A stretch of 64,000 nt of DNA, from positions 1 through 64,000 of the forward strand of contig NZ_AUEW01000012.1 in assembly GCF_000426185.1 (NCBI RefSeq), read 5' to 3'. A program made the translations under genes and the position numbers. The notes beneath the pieces are model-generated. The model did not search any database. It was given only the letters and a program-made list of their open reading frames with translations, and had not been told where the DNA came from. Positions within the stretch are counted from its first letter, which is position 1. Every line of letters starts with the position of its first letter. This DNA is from Cellulomonas sp. URHD0024 (GTDB taxonomy: Bacteria; Actinomycetota; Actinomycetes; Actinomycetales; Cellulomonadaceae). Positions 31,416-42,877 of the stretch are shown here, piece by piece.

Positions 31416-31852
31416 TCACGAGGATCTCGGCTGTCCTGCCTCAACCGCCAGCGACCCGCCCGGCGCCCAGGGCCGGACCGCGCGTCTCTCCATGTACCAC
31501 CGTTCCGGATCATCGACGGGAATCGCCAGCACACCGTCGCGCGATCCTGCCCGTAGCCGCGCCGGATCAGCCCGGCCGTCGGAGAGTCGATGCGCGGACG
31601 CGAGGAAGGCCGTCCGGAGGAGTACCTCGCGTCGTCCGGCCACGACCCTGAGACGCTCCAGACGCGAATGATCTTGGCGAAGATCCAGCGGGCGCTGGTC
31701 GGTCGCTCGCTCGACCGCTCGACGTGCCAGGAGTCGACGTCCTCCACAGGGATCACGAGCACGCCCTCGACCTCGCCCGGCGTCGCACCGAACGAGTACC
31801 GCACGTTCTGCGTGTCCTCGCTGACCTTCTTGCCGTAGGCCATGCCCGCCAT
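31416..31852 (-). pseudogene. Decayed immunity-like gene (frame disrupted)
   Basis: From about 31852 (MAGMAYGKKVSEDTQNVRYSFG) one frame reads like a real soluble protein with GVLVIPVEDVDSWHVER and WIFAKIIRVWSVSGSWPDD. After about 31640 that frame becomes Arg/Ser-rich noise. A neighbouring frame then carries GVLAIPVDDPERWYMERR followed by APGGSLAVEAGQPRSS and a stop at 31416. The two motifs are alike (GVLxIPVxDxxxWxxER), so this is either one gene with a frameshift or two tandem paralogues joined by a deletion. It follows the immunity candidate directly and looks like a further small cytoplasmic partner of the toxin islet. I cannot tell the intact ancestral form. Confidence 0.45.
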
Positions 31853-31911
31853 GACCGTCATCCCCCACAGGCTCAACATGATCGGCATTCGGACGACCGG
31901 TTCACTAGTCA

Positions 31912-32301
31912 CTAGTCAGGTGGTGGGGGCGAGAACGCCTCGGCGAGCTCCATCACCTCTGACTCCGTGAACGTCGGAGGAGGACCAGCGTTCGCTCGTG
32001 CGACAAGGTCATCGGGGACAGCGGCACCATAGGTCCGCACGTAGTAGGCGAGGTCTTGGCTCCAGACGTACACGCCATCTGTCAGGCGGTTGATGGGACT
32101 GACCGCCTGCCTCGTGGGATCCAGGACGTCGTCGGCTCGCTCCGAGGTGGCAACCAGCACGGCCCCCGCCTCGAGGTACGCCGCGACGGCCTCGCGGTCG
32201 CTCGGTCGCATCGGCTCCCGAATGGCGTCGTGAATGCTGGGACCGTCCGCGCGGCCATGACGCAGTTCCCTGAAGAACCCGATGCGCTCGAGCTGAGTCA
32301 T
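31912..32301 (-). CDS. Candidate immunity protein of the toxin islet
   Basis: The 129-residue protein (ATG 32301) has no signal peptide and is predicted cytoplasmic. It shows REAVAAYLEAGAVLVATSERADDVLDPTR and the aromatic segment GVYVWSQDLAYYVRTYGAAVPDDLV, a pattern I associate with small proteins found beside actinobacterial polymorphic toxins. Its ATG overlaps the toxin stop by four bases (ATGA), the coupling expected of a toxin-immunity pair. Size and acidic C-terminus (MELAEAFSPPPPD) also fit. The immunity role is inferred from context. Confidence 0.65.
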   Translation of the reverse strand: MTQLERIGFFRELRHGRADGPSIHDAIREPMRPSDREAVAAYLEAGAVLVATSERADDVLDPTRQAVSPINRLTDGVYVWSQDLAYYVRTYGAAVPDDLVARANAGPPPTFTESEVMELAEAFSPPPPD

Positions 32302-33515
32302 CTTGCACCTTTCCCCGGAGTGAACGATCGCCACACGCCACTCAGGTCGCTGTCGGACGGCCCGATGCCTATCTTGCCGTTCGGCCAGATCCACAACGTG
32401 TCGGATGGCGCTTCCACGATCTCGCCGAGGGAGTCGGCCAGTCGCTGTGCCAATCCGTCGTCGCGTGCTCCTGTTCGACAGCTCAAGAGCCGAACAGGGC
32501 CACCGTCGTAGTCCGGCTGGCGCCTGATGAGGTCCGCGAGCACGCGGTGGTCGACGGCGACGTCGGTGCCATCGGCAGCCCGCAGGAACACGCTGTTCGG
32601 GTTCCCGTGGAGCCCGACGTCGTAGAAGCCGTCCTTCGGTGCGACTCTCTCGAAGTAGCGATTGATGCGCTCGGGCACGGGGAACCGATTCAGGTCCGCC
32701 GCCTCTGGAGTGTGGAAAAGTCGGTCGAGCAGGCCCGGGGCGTCGGCTGCCTTGGCGCCCGGAAGCTTGGCGCGCACGCCCGAGGCCATGCGGCGCAGCA
32801 CGTCCTGCAACGCCTCGAGCAGGCGCTTCAAGGACTTCGCCGAGGCGATGACGTCGGTGACGGACCGGCCGACCCGCGTGGCCAGCGACGAGACCCGCGT
32901 CGTCACCTGCCCGACGATCACCGGTGTCGCCAGCCCGAGCGTGAACACGGCTTCGGCGGCCCACGAGATGATCGAGCCGACGAGCTGTGCCAGCGTGTCC
33001 CGCACCAGGTCGTGCACCACCTGGACGACCATCGCGCACGTCTTCAGGGCCCCGCCGATCGCGGACGCCGATCCGCCGGTCGTGCGGATCCGGTCCGCCA
33101 GACCGGCCGCGTACGCGGAGTACGCCGCGATCGACTCCCCCGACATCGCCTCCAGGTCGGCACGCACGATGCGCGTGAGCTCGTCGCCGGCGGCACCCAT
33201 TGCGTCGGCGACGTTCTGCCACGTCCCAGCGAAGCCGAGGACGGCGCCGGCGTCGCCGGTCAGGTCGTTGAGCCATCCCTTGAGCGGTTCGAGGTGCTCC
33301 ATCAGCCAGCCCAGGCCCGCGCCGATCAGCGAGCCCAGCGGGTCCACGACCGCTGCAGCGGTGTCGAGAGCGACTCCCAGGCCCGCGAGGCCCGCCGAGA
33401 CCCACGACCCGGACTCCAGCGACGAGCAGAGGTCGCTGACGGACTCCAGCAGGCCTGCGCCACCGAACGCGGCCGAGGTGTCCACACGCCCCGCGACCAA
33501 AGGATTGCTGCTCAC
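32298..33515 (-). CDS. Type VII-style polymorphic toxin candidate
   Basis: The 405-residue product starts at GTG 33515 (VSSNPLVAGRVDTS), with GGGGG as binding site; a GTG five codons upstream is possible. Residues 1-150 are helical with a W-containing hairpin (GTWQNVADAMG), like WXG100/ESX-secreted proteins. Residues 150-260 are a hydrophobic, Ala/Val-rich helical region that may cross or insert in membranes. The last ~120 residues form a separate domain with FYDVGLHGNPNSVF, VRLLSCRTGARDDGLAQRLADSLG and APSDTLWIWPNGKIGIG. The LLSCRTG motif is common at the ends of polymorphic toxins, but I do not know its activity. No signal peptide is present. It lies between rpoC and rpsL with a coupled immunity candidate. 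Confidence 0.7.
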   Translation of the reverse strand: MSSNPLVAGRVDTSAAFGGAGLLESVSDLCSSLESGSWVSAGLAGLGVALDTAAAVVDPLGSLIGAGLGWLMEHLEPLKGWLNDLTGDAGAVLGFAGTWQNVADAMGAAGDELTRIVRADLEAMSGESIAAYSAYAAGLADRIRTTGGSASAIGGALKTCAMVVQVVHDLVRDTLAQLVGSIISWAAEAVFTLGLATPVIVGQVTTRVSSLATRVGRSVTDVIASAKSLKRLLEALQDVLRRMASGVRAKLPGAKAADAPGLLDRLFHTPEAADLNRFPVPERINRYFERVAPKDGFYDVGLHGNPNSVFLRAADGTDVAVDHRVLADLIRRQPDYDGGPVRLLSCRTGARDDGLAQRLADSLGEIVEAPSDTLWIWPNGKIGIGPSDSDLSGVWRSFTPGKGAR

Positions 33516-33603
33516 ACGGTGCCCCCGCACGTTCGTCCCGACCGGGCACGAACCTAGCGTCGTGCCCGGGCGGACGCCAGACGCGTCACCGGCCTACCGA
33601 AAG

Positions 33604-33644
33604 CCCGCAGGGGGCCCACCGCGATGCGGTGAGCCCCCTGCGGG
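33604..33644 (-). terminator. Terminator of the rpoB-rpoC transcript
   Basis: A 19-bp stem with one mismatch (33604-33622 with 33626-33644) and a 3-base loop, stem core GCAGGGGG, starts 15 bases past the rpoC stop and lies upstream of the toxin islet. Confidence 0.88.
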
Positions 33645-33658
33645 GTGGGTCGGATCGA

Positions 33659-37534
<3,876 letters not shown>

Positions 37535-37607
37535 GGGGGGTCCTACTTCCTTCGCTTGCCGGCTGTTCGAGCCGGCTGAACGGAAATGTTGCTAAGGGTG
37601 CGGGCAC

Positions 37608-37638
37608 CTGCCGCCCGCCCTTCCGGAAGGGCGGCAGG
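37608..37638 (-). other. Hairpin between rpoB and rpoC
   Basis: A perfect 16-base palindrome, GCCCTTCCGGAAGGGC (37617-37632), is flanked by further complementary bases (CCTGCC and GGCAGG) with a 4-base bulge. It begins 9 bases past the rpoB stop. It may act as a processing or partial termination site setting rpoC level. The function is inferred. Confidence 0.5.
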
Positions 37639-37646
37639 GCTCGACG

Positions 37647-40600
37647 TCAGATCTCTTCGATGCTGCTGGCGTTCGGGCGCCGCGACAGGTCGATGCCGAG
37701 CTCCTCCGCTGCGCGGTAGACCTCGTCGTCGTTCTCCTTCATGTCGATGGAGACGCCGTCCGAGGAGAGCACCTCCACGTTCAGGCAGAGCGACTGCATC
37801 TCCTTGAGGAGCACCTTGAAGGACTCCGGGATGCCCGAGTCGGGGATGTTCTCCCCCTTGACGATCGCCTCGTACACCTTGACGCGTCCGGGGACGTCGT
37901 CCGACTTGATGGTGAGGAGCTCCTGCAGCGTGTAGGCAGCGCCGTACGCCTCCAGGGCCCACACCTCCATCTCGCCGAACCGCTGGCCACCGAACTGCGC
38001 CTTACCACCCAGCGGCTGCTGCGTGATCATCGAGTACGGGCCCGTGGAGCGAGCGTGGATCTTGTCGTCGACAAGGTGGTGCAGCTTGAGGATGTACATG
38101 TAGCCCACGGCCACCGGCTCCGGGAACGGCTCGCCGGAGCGGCCGTCGAAGAGGCGCGCCTTGCCGTCGCCACCGACGGTGCGGACACCGTCGCGGTTGG
38201 GCAGGGTCGAGGACAGCAGACCCGTCAGGGTCGCCTCGGGCACACCGTCGAACACCGGGGTCGCGACCGGGTTGCCGGCCGGCGACTTCGCCGCGATCGC
38301 GGGCACGCCGTCACGCCAGGACAGGTCGTCGCCGTCGGCGATCTCGATGTCCCAGCCCTGCTTGGCGACCCAACCGAGGTGCGTCTCGAGCACCTGGCCG
38401 ACGTTCATGCGGCCGGGCACGCCGAGCGGGTTCAGGACGACGTCGACCGCGGTCCCGTCCGCGAGGAACGGCATGTCCTCGACGGGCAGGATCTTGGAGA
38501 TGACGCCCTTGTTGCCGTGCCGGCCGGCCAGCTTGTCGCCGTCCGTGATCTTGCGGCGCTGCGCGATGTACACGCGGACCAGCTCGTTGACACCGGCGGG
38601 CAGCTCGTCGCCGTCCTCACGGCTGAACGTGCGGACCTCGATGACCGTGCCGGACTCGCCGTGGGGCACCTTGAGCGACGTGTCGCGGACCTCGCGCGCC
38701 TTCTCGCCGAAGATGGCGCGGAGCAGGCGCTCCTCAGGGGTCAGCTCGGTCTCGCCCTTGGGCGTGACCTTGCCGACGAGGATGTCGCCGGCCGCGACCT
38801 CGGCACCGATGCGGATGATCCCGCGCTCGTCGAGGTCCGCGAGGACCTCCTCGGAGACGTTGGGGATGTCCCGCGTGATCTCCTCCGGGCCGAGCTTGGT
38901 GTCGCGCGCGTCGACCTCGTGCTCCTCGATGTGGATCGAGGACAGGACGTCGTCCTGCACGAGGCGCTGCGACAGGATGATCGCGTCCTCGTAGTTGTGA
39001 CCCTCCCAGGACATGAACGCCACCAGCAGGTTGCGGCCGAGCGCGAGCTCACCCTCGTCCGTGGCGGGGCCGTCCGCGAGCACCGAGTTGACCTCGACGC
39101 GCGCGCCGGTGTCGACCAGCACGCGCTGGTTGTAGCTGGTGCCCTGGTTGGAGCGGCGGAACTTGGCGACGCGGTGCGTCGAGGAGGTGCCGTCGTCGTT
39201 CGCGATGACGATCAGGTCGGCGGACACCTCGGTGACCACACCCGGCTTCGTCGCGACGATGACGTCGCCCGCGTCGATGGCCGCACGCCGCTCCATGCCG
39301 GTGCCCACGAGCGGGGCCTCGGAACGGACCAGCGGCACGGCCTGGCGCTGCATGTTGGCGCCCATGAGGGCACGGTTGGCGTCGTCGTGCTCGAGGAACG
39401 GGATCAGGGCCGTGGCCACCGACACCATCTGGCGCGGGGAGACGTCCATGTAGTCGACGGCCTCGCCGGCGACGTACTCGATCTCGCCGCCCTTGACGCG
39501 GACCAGGACGCGGTCCTCCTCGAAGGCACCGTTCGCCTTGAGGGGGGCGTTGGCCTGGGCGATGACGTGGCGGTCCTCGTCGTCGGCGGTCAGGTAGTGG
39601 ACCTCGTCGGAGACCTTGCCCTTGATGACCTTGCGGTACGGGGTCTCGACGAAGCCGAACGGGTTGATGCGTCCGTACGTCGCGAGCGAGCCGATGAGGC
39701 CGATGTTCGGGCCCTCAGGGGTCTCGATCGGGCACATGCGGCCGTAGTGCGACGGGTGGACGTCACGGACCTCCATGCCGGCGCGGTCACGGGACAGACC
39801 ACCCGGGCCCAGCGCGGACAGACGACGCTTGTGCGTCAGGCCGGCGAGCGGGTTGTTCTGGTCCATGAACTGCGACAGCTGCGACGTGCCGAAGAACTCC
39901 TTGATCGACGCCACCACGGGGCGGATGTTGATCAGGGTCTGCGGCGTGATCGCCTCGACGTCCTGCGTCGTCATGCGCTCGCGCACGACGCGCTCCATCC
40001 GCGACAGGCCCGTGCGGACCTGGTTCTGGATGAGCTCGCCGACCGCGCGGATGCGACGGTTGCCGAAGTGGTCGATGTCGTCGGTCTCGACGCGCAGCTC
40101 GATCGCCTCGCCGCCACGGCGGCCGGGCAGGGTCGGCAGGTCGATGTGCAGCGACGCGAGGTACTTGATCGTCGCGACGATGTCGTCACGCGAGAGCACC
40201 GAGTCGGCCAGCGGGACGTCCTCGCCGAGCTTCTTGTTCAGCTTGTAGCGGCCGACCTTGGCGAGGTCGTAGCGCTTCGGGTTGAAGTAGAAGTTCTCGA
40301 TGAGCGCGCGACCGGCCTCGACCGTGGGCGGCTCGCCCGGGCGGATCTTGCGGTAGAGGTCGAGCAGCGCCTCGTCCTGCGTCTGGACGTGGTCCTTGTC
40401 CAGGGTGTCGATGACGGCGGGGTACGCGGCGAACTCCTCGCGGATCTCGGCGTCCGACATGCCGAGGGCCTTGAGCAGCACGGTGGCGTTCTGCTTGCGC
40501 TTGCGGTCGACGCGCACGCCGACGTTGTCGCGCTTGTCGATCTCGAACTCGAGCCAGGCGCCGCGGCTCGGGATGACCTTGGCCGTGAGGATGTCCTTGT

Positions 40601-41156
40601 CGGACGTCTTGTCGGCCGTGCGCTCGAAGTACACGCCGGGCGAACGGACGAGCTGCGAGACGACGACGCGCTCGGTGCCGTTGATGATGAAGGTGCCCCG
40701 CTCCGTCATGAGCGGGAAGTCGCCCATGAAGACCGTCTGGCTCTTGATCTCACCGGTGGTGTAGTTGACGAACTCCGCCGTGACGAACAGCGGGGCGGCG
40801 AAGGTGAAGTCCTTCTCCTTGCACTCCTCGGCCGTGTACTTCGGCGGCTCGAAGCGGTGCTCGCGGAAGGAGAGCGACATGGAGCCGCCGAAGTCCTCGA
40901 TCGGCGAGATCTCCTCGAAGATCTCCTCCAGACCGGCGGTCTCGGGGACGTCCTGACGTCCGTTCTCGAGGGCCTTGGCAACTCGGCCCTGCCACTTCTC
41001 GTTACCGAGGAGCCAGTCGAAGCTCTCGGTCTGGAGACCCAGGAGGTCCGGGACCTCAAGTGGCTCGTGAATCTTGGCGAAAGAGATACGACGGGATGCG
41101 GTGCGGTTCGCGATGGCGTCGGCGGTCGGAGCAGAAGGGGTGCGCGAGGCAGCCAA
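37647..41156 (-). CDS. rpoB: RNA polymerase beta subunit
   Basis: The 1169-residue beta subunit carries all main segments, including the rifampicin region [31 protein letters not shown]. Its D, H and S positions are wild type, so sensitivity is predicted. The ending [23 protein letters not shown] is normal. I prefer a TTG start at 41156 ([26 protein letters not shown]). It has a GAAGGA element upstream, and actinobacterial RpoB proteins start at this point. An ATG 13 codons upstream is the alternative but would place the ribosome site in poor context. It is the first gene of rpoB-rpoC. Confidence 0.96.
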   Translation of the reverse strand: MAASRTPSAPTADAIANRTASRRISFAKIHEPLEVPDLLGLQTESFDWLLGNEKWQGRVAKALENGRQDVPETAGLEEIFEEISPIEDFGGSMSLSFREHRFEPPKYTAEECKEKDFTFAAPLFVTAEFVNYTTGEIKSQTVFMGDFPLMTERGTFIINGTERVVVSQLVRSPGVYFERTADKTSDKDILTAKVIPSRGAWLEFEIDKRDNVGVRVDRKRKQNATVLLKALGMSDAEIREEFAAYPAVIDTLDKDHVQTQDEALLDLYRKIRPGEPPTVEAGRALIENFYFNPKRYDLAKVGRYKLNKKLGEDVPLADSVLSRDDIVATIKYLASLHIDLPTLPGRRGGEAIELRVETDDIDHFGNRRIRAVGELIQNQVRTGLSRMERVVRERMTTQDVEAITPQTLINIRPVVASIKEFFGTSQLSQFMDQNNPLAGLTHKRRLSALGPGGLSRDRAGMEVRDVHPSHYGRMCPIETPEGPNIGLIGSLATYGRINPFGFVETPYRKVIKGKVSDEVHYLTADDEDRHVIAQANAPLKANGAFEEDRVLVRVKGGEIEYVAGEAVDYMDVSPRQMVSVATALIPFLEHDDANRALMGANMQRQAVPLVRSEAPLVGTGMERRAAIDAGDVIVATKPGVVTEVSADLIVIANDDGTSSTHRVAKFRRSNQGTSYNQRVLVDTGARVEVNSVLADGPATDEGELALGRNLLVAFMSWEGHNYEDAIILSQRLVQDDVLSSIHIEEHEVDARDTKLGPEEITRDIPNVSEEVLADLDERGIIRIGAEVAAGDILVGKVTPKGETELTPEERLLRAIFGEKAREVRDTSLKVPHGESGTVIEVRTFSREDGDELPAGVNELVRVYIAQRRKITDGDKLAGRHGNKGVISKILPVEDMPFLADGTAVDVVLNPLGVPGRMNVGQVLETHLGWVAKQGWDIEIADGDDLSWRDGVPAIAAKSPAGNPVATPVFDGVPEATLTGLLSSTLPNRDGVRTVGGDGKARLFDGRSGEPFPEPVAVGYMYILKLHHLVDDKIHARSTGPYSMITQQPLGGKAQFGGQRFGEMEVWALEAYGAAYTLQELLTIKSDDVPGRVKVYEAIVKGENIPDSGIPESFKVLLKEMQSLCLNVEVLSSDGVSIDMKENDDEVYRAAEELGIDLSRRPNASSIEEI

Positions 41157-41307
41157 AAGAGGGGTCCTTCCCAGCGGATCGAGTGCACGCTGCACTGGTC
41201 CTGGCTAGGCGCGATCCCCCGGCCGGCGAGCCCGTCACGACGTGTACGAACGACGTGGGTGGGCTCGGGTTATACGGGATCGCGGGCACAGGCCAGCGCA
41301 AAGCGCT

Positions 41308-41336
41308 AGCATACTCGTACGCACGGGCAAAGTCCA
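41308..41336 (-). promoter_or_regulatory. Promoter of rpoB-rpoC
   Basis: On the minus strand TGGACT (41336-41331) and TATGCT (41313-41308) are 17 bases apart. A second possible -10, TATAAC (41274-41269), lies downstream with a weak -35. Either would give an rpoB leader of 110-150 nt. The gap 41157-41548 has no gene. Confidence 0.6.
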
Positions 41337-41548
41337 CCCGCCATCGACACCTCTGAACGTCCCACTCGCGTGGGCCGACCCTGAGGCGTCCGGTCCGCGT
41401 CAGCCGCGTCAACTGCGCTGCTGCACGTGGCGACGACATTGGCGCCGCGCACATGGTGGCACACCGAGCGGGCCGGGGAAAGTCTGCCTGTGTACGGCTG
41501 GTGAACACGCGCCTGTCCGGCACGCTCCGTGCGCCTTCGGACAGCGCA

Positions 41549-41583
41549 ACGAGGCCCGCATCCGTGACGGATGCGGGCCTCGT
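41549..41583 (-). terminator. Terminator after rplL
   Basis: A perfect inverted repeat (41549-41565 with 41567-41583, core GAGGCCCGCATCCG) lies 29 bases past the rplL stop. It separates rplJ-rplL from the rpoB promoter, so RNA polymerase genes are not simply read through from the ribosomal genes. Confidence 0.88.
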
Positions 41584-41611
41584 CGGATCTCCGGTGAACC
41601 CGGAGGTCAGA

Positions 41612-42001
41612 TCACTTGAGGGTGACGGTGGCGCCAGCGGCCTCGAGGGTCTCCTTGGCCTTCTCGGCGGCCTCCTTGGCAACGCCCTCCAGGACGGCCT
41701 TGGGGGCGGCGTCAACGAGGTCCTTGGCCTCCTTCAGACCGAGGGACGTCAGGACGCGCACCTCCTTGATGACCTGGATCTTCTTCTCGCCGGCAGCCTC
41801 GAGGACGACGTCGAACGAGTCCTTCTCCTCCTCGACGACAGCCTCAGCGGCGCCACCGGCGCCGGCCGGGGCCGCGACGGCGACGGGAGCAGCAGCGGTG
41901 ACCTCGAAGACCTCCTCGAAGGCCTTCACGAACTCGGAGAGCTCGATGAGGGAGAGCTCCTTGAACGCGTCGATGAGCTCGGTGGTGGTGAGCTTCGCCA
42001 T
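41612..42001 (-). CDS. rplL: 50S ribosomal protein L7/L12
   Basis: L7/L12 forms the ribosomal stalk that recruits GTPase factors. The 129-residue protein has the N-terminal dimerisation helix ([24 protein letters not shown]), the Ala/Gly hinge and the C-terminal domain ([36 protein letters not shown]). It lies 86 bp after rplJ. Confidence 0.98.
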   Translation of the reverse strand: MAKLTTTELIDAFKELSLIELSEFVKAFEEVFEVTAAAPVAVAAPAGAGGAAEAVVEEEKDSFDVVLEAAGEKKIQVIKEVRVLTSLGLKEAKDLVDAAPKAVLEGVAKEAAEKAKETLEAAGATVTLK

Positions 42002-42087
42002 GATGGCGGTTCCTTCCGTTCGGTGCCCGGTGGTCCTGGATGACCTGCGCGGGCGGGGGTTCAGATGAGCGCCTGCAGCCGAATGGC

Positions 42088-42621
42088 TCAGGCAGCGACC
42101 TCGGCCGACTCGTCCAGCTTGAGCCGGAGCGCGTCGACGGTGCGAACAGCCTGAGAAGCGGGGGCAGTGAACAGGTAGGCCGCCTGGTAGAGCTTGGCCT
42201 TGAACACGCCGGCCGCCTTGGCCAGCAGAACCTCACGGGACTCGAGGTCCGCGAGCTTGGTCACGTCCGCAGCGGTCAGGGCGCGTCCGTCGAGGACACC
42301 ACCCTTGATGACCAGTGCGGGGTTCGCCTTGGCGAAGTCACGCAGTCCCTTGGCAGCCTCGACCGGGTCACCGGAGACGAAGGCGATCGCCGACGGGCCC
42401 GCAAGCACGTCGTCGAGGCCCTCGAGGCCGGCATCCTTGGCCGCGATCGCGGTCAGCGTGTTCTTCACCACGGAGTACGTTGCGTTGCCGCTGAGCGCCT
42501 TGCGCAGCCTCTTGAGCTGAGCAACGGTGAGCCCGCGGTACTCGGTCAGCACGGCCGCGTTGGAGTCACGGAACAGGTCCGTGAGCTCTGCGACAGCGGC
42601 TGCCTTGTCCGGCCTCGCCAT
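42088..42621 (-). CDS. rplJ: 50S ribosomal protein L10
   Basis: L10 is the stalk base that binds L7/L12 dimers and, with them, represses its own mRNA in many bacteria. The 177-residue product from ATG 42621 ([21 protein letters not shown]) contains [18 protein letters not shown] and the C-terminal L12-binding helix. A leader of about 210 nt with an L10-leader-like fold precedes it. Confidence 0.98.
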   Translation of the reverse strand: MARPDKAAAVAELTDLFRDSNAAVLTEYRGLTVAQLKRLRKALSGNATYSVVKNTLTAIAAKDAGLEGLDDVLAGPSAIAFVSGDPVEAAKGLRDFAKANPALVIKGGVLDGRALTAADVTKLADLESREVLLAKAAGVFKAKLYQAAYLFTAPASQAVRTVDALRLKLDESAEVAA

Positions 42622-42672
42622 GGCAATCCTTCCGATGGTGGTGCCACCGGTCGTCACGCCCCACAAACGAAA

Positions 42673-42830
42673 GAGCCCCGCGCAGGCGCGGGGCTCGTCA
42701 TCAGGCTCGGCTTGCGCACGGGCCTTCCGGGAACACTCACCTGCGCTGGCCTCCGCGTGCTGCGGGACTTCGGGCGATCGTCAGGCGCTCACTGCGTGGG
42801 CGCGCGACGGTCGACGACCGGCGGTCTCTG
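42673..42830 (-). ncRNA. Ribosomal L10 leader with terminator-like hairpin
   Basis: The leader before rplJ contains, on the transcribed strand, AGACCGCCGG near 42820-42830 and GCGCAGGTGAG near 42738-42748. These resemble the two conserved parts of the L10-leader autoregulatory RNA. It ends with an 11-bp GC-rich hairpin (42673-42683 with 42686-42696) followed by TTTCGTTTG, a likely attenuator. Binding of L10(L12)4 would control rplJ-rplL. The assignment is from memory of the motif. Confidence 0.55.
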
Positions 42831-42839
42831 GATGCCCCA

Positions 42840-42868
42840 AGAGTACGTGACGCCTGCGTGACAGCCAA
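42840..42868 (-). promoter_or_regulatory. Promoter of rplJ-rplL
   Basis: On the minus strand TTGGCT (42868-42863) and TACTCT (42845-42840) are separated by 17 bases. The promoter lies just past the stop of the CHAT gene (42878), so rplJ does not depend on read-through from that gene. The start is expected near 42833. Confidence 0.72.
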
Positions 42869-42877
42869 ATCGGTCCG

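Noticed and set aside
31256-31912. A single intact 218-residue gene in this frame
   Set aside because: Only the first part looks like protein; after about 31640 the composition becomes Arg/Ser/Pro-rich noise and the matching motif continues in another frame. It also runs over the rpsL promoter.
32298-33515. Phage or prophage remnant
   Set aside because: No integrase, attachment repeats or structural genes; the pair reads as toxin and immunity.
39800-39900. Rifampicin-resistance change in RpoB
   Set aside because: The segment [20 protein letters not shown] and the following RRLSALG are wild type.
38055-41309. A 1084-codon open frame opposite rpoB, and a similar 736-codon frame opposite fusA (27920-30130)
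   Set aside because: Antisense shadows of rpoB and fusA for the same reason; no domain content.
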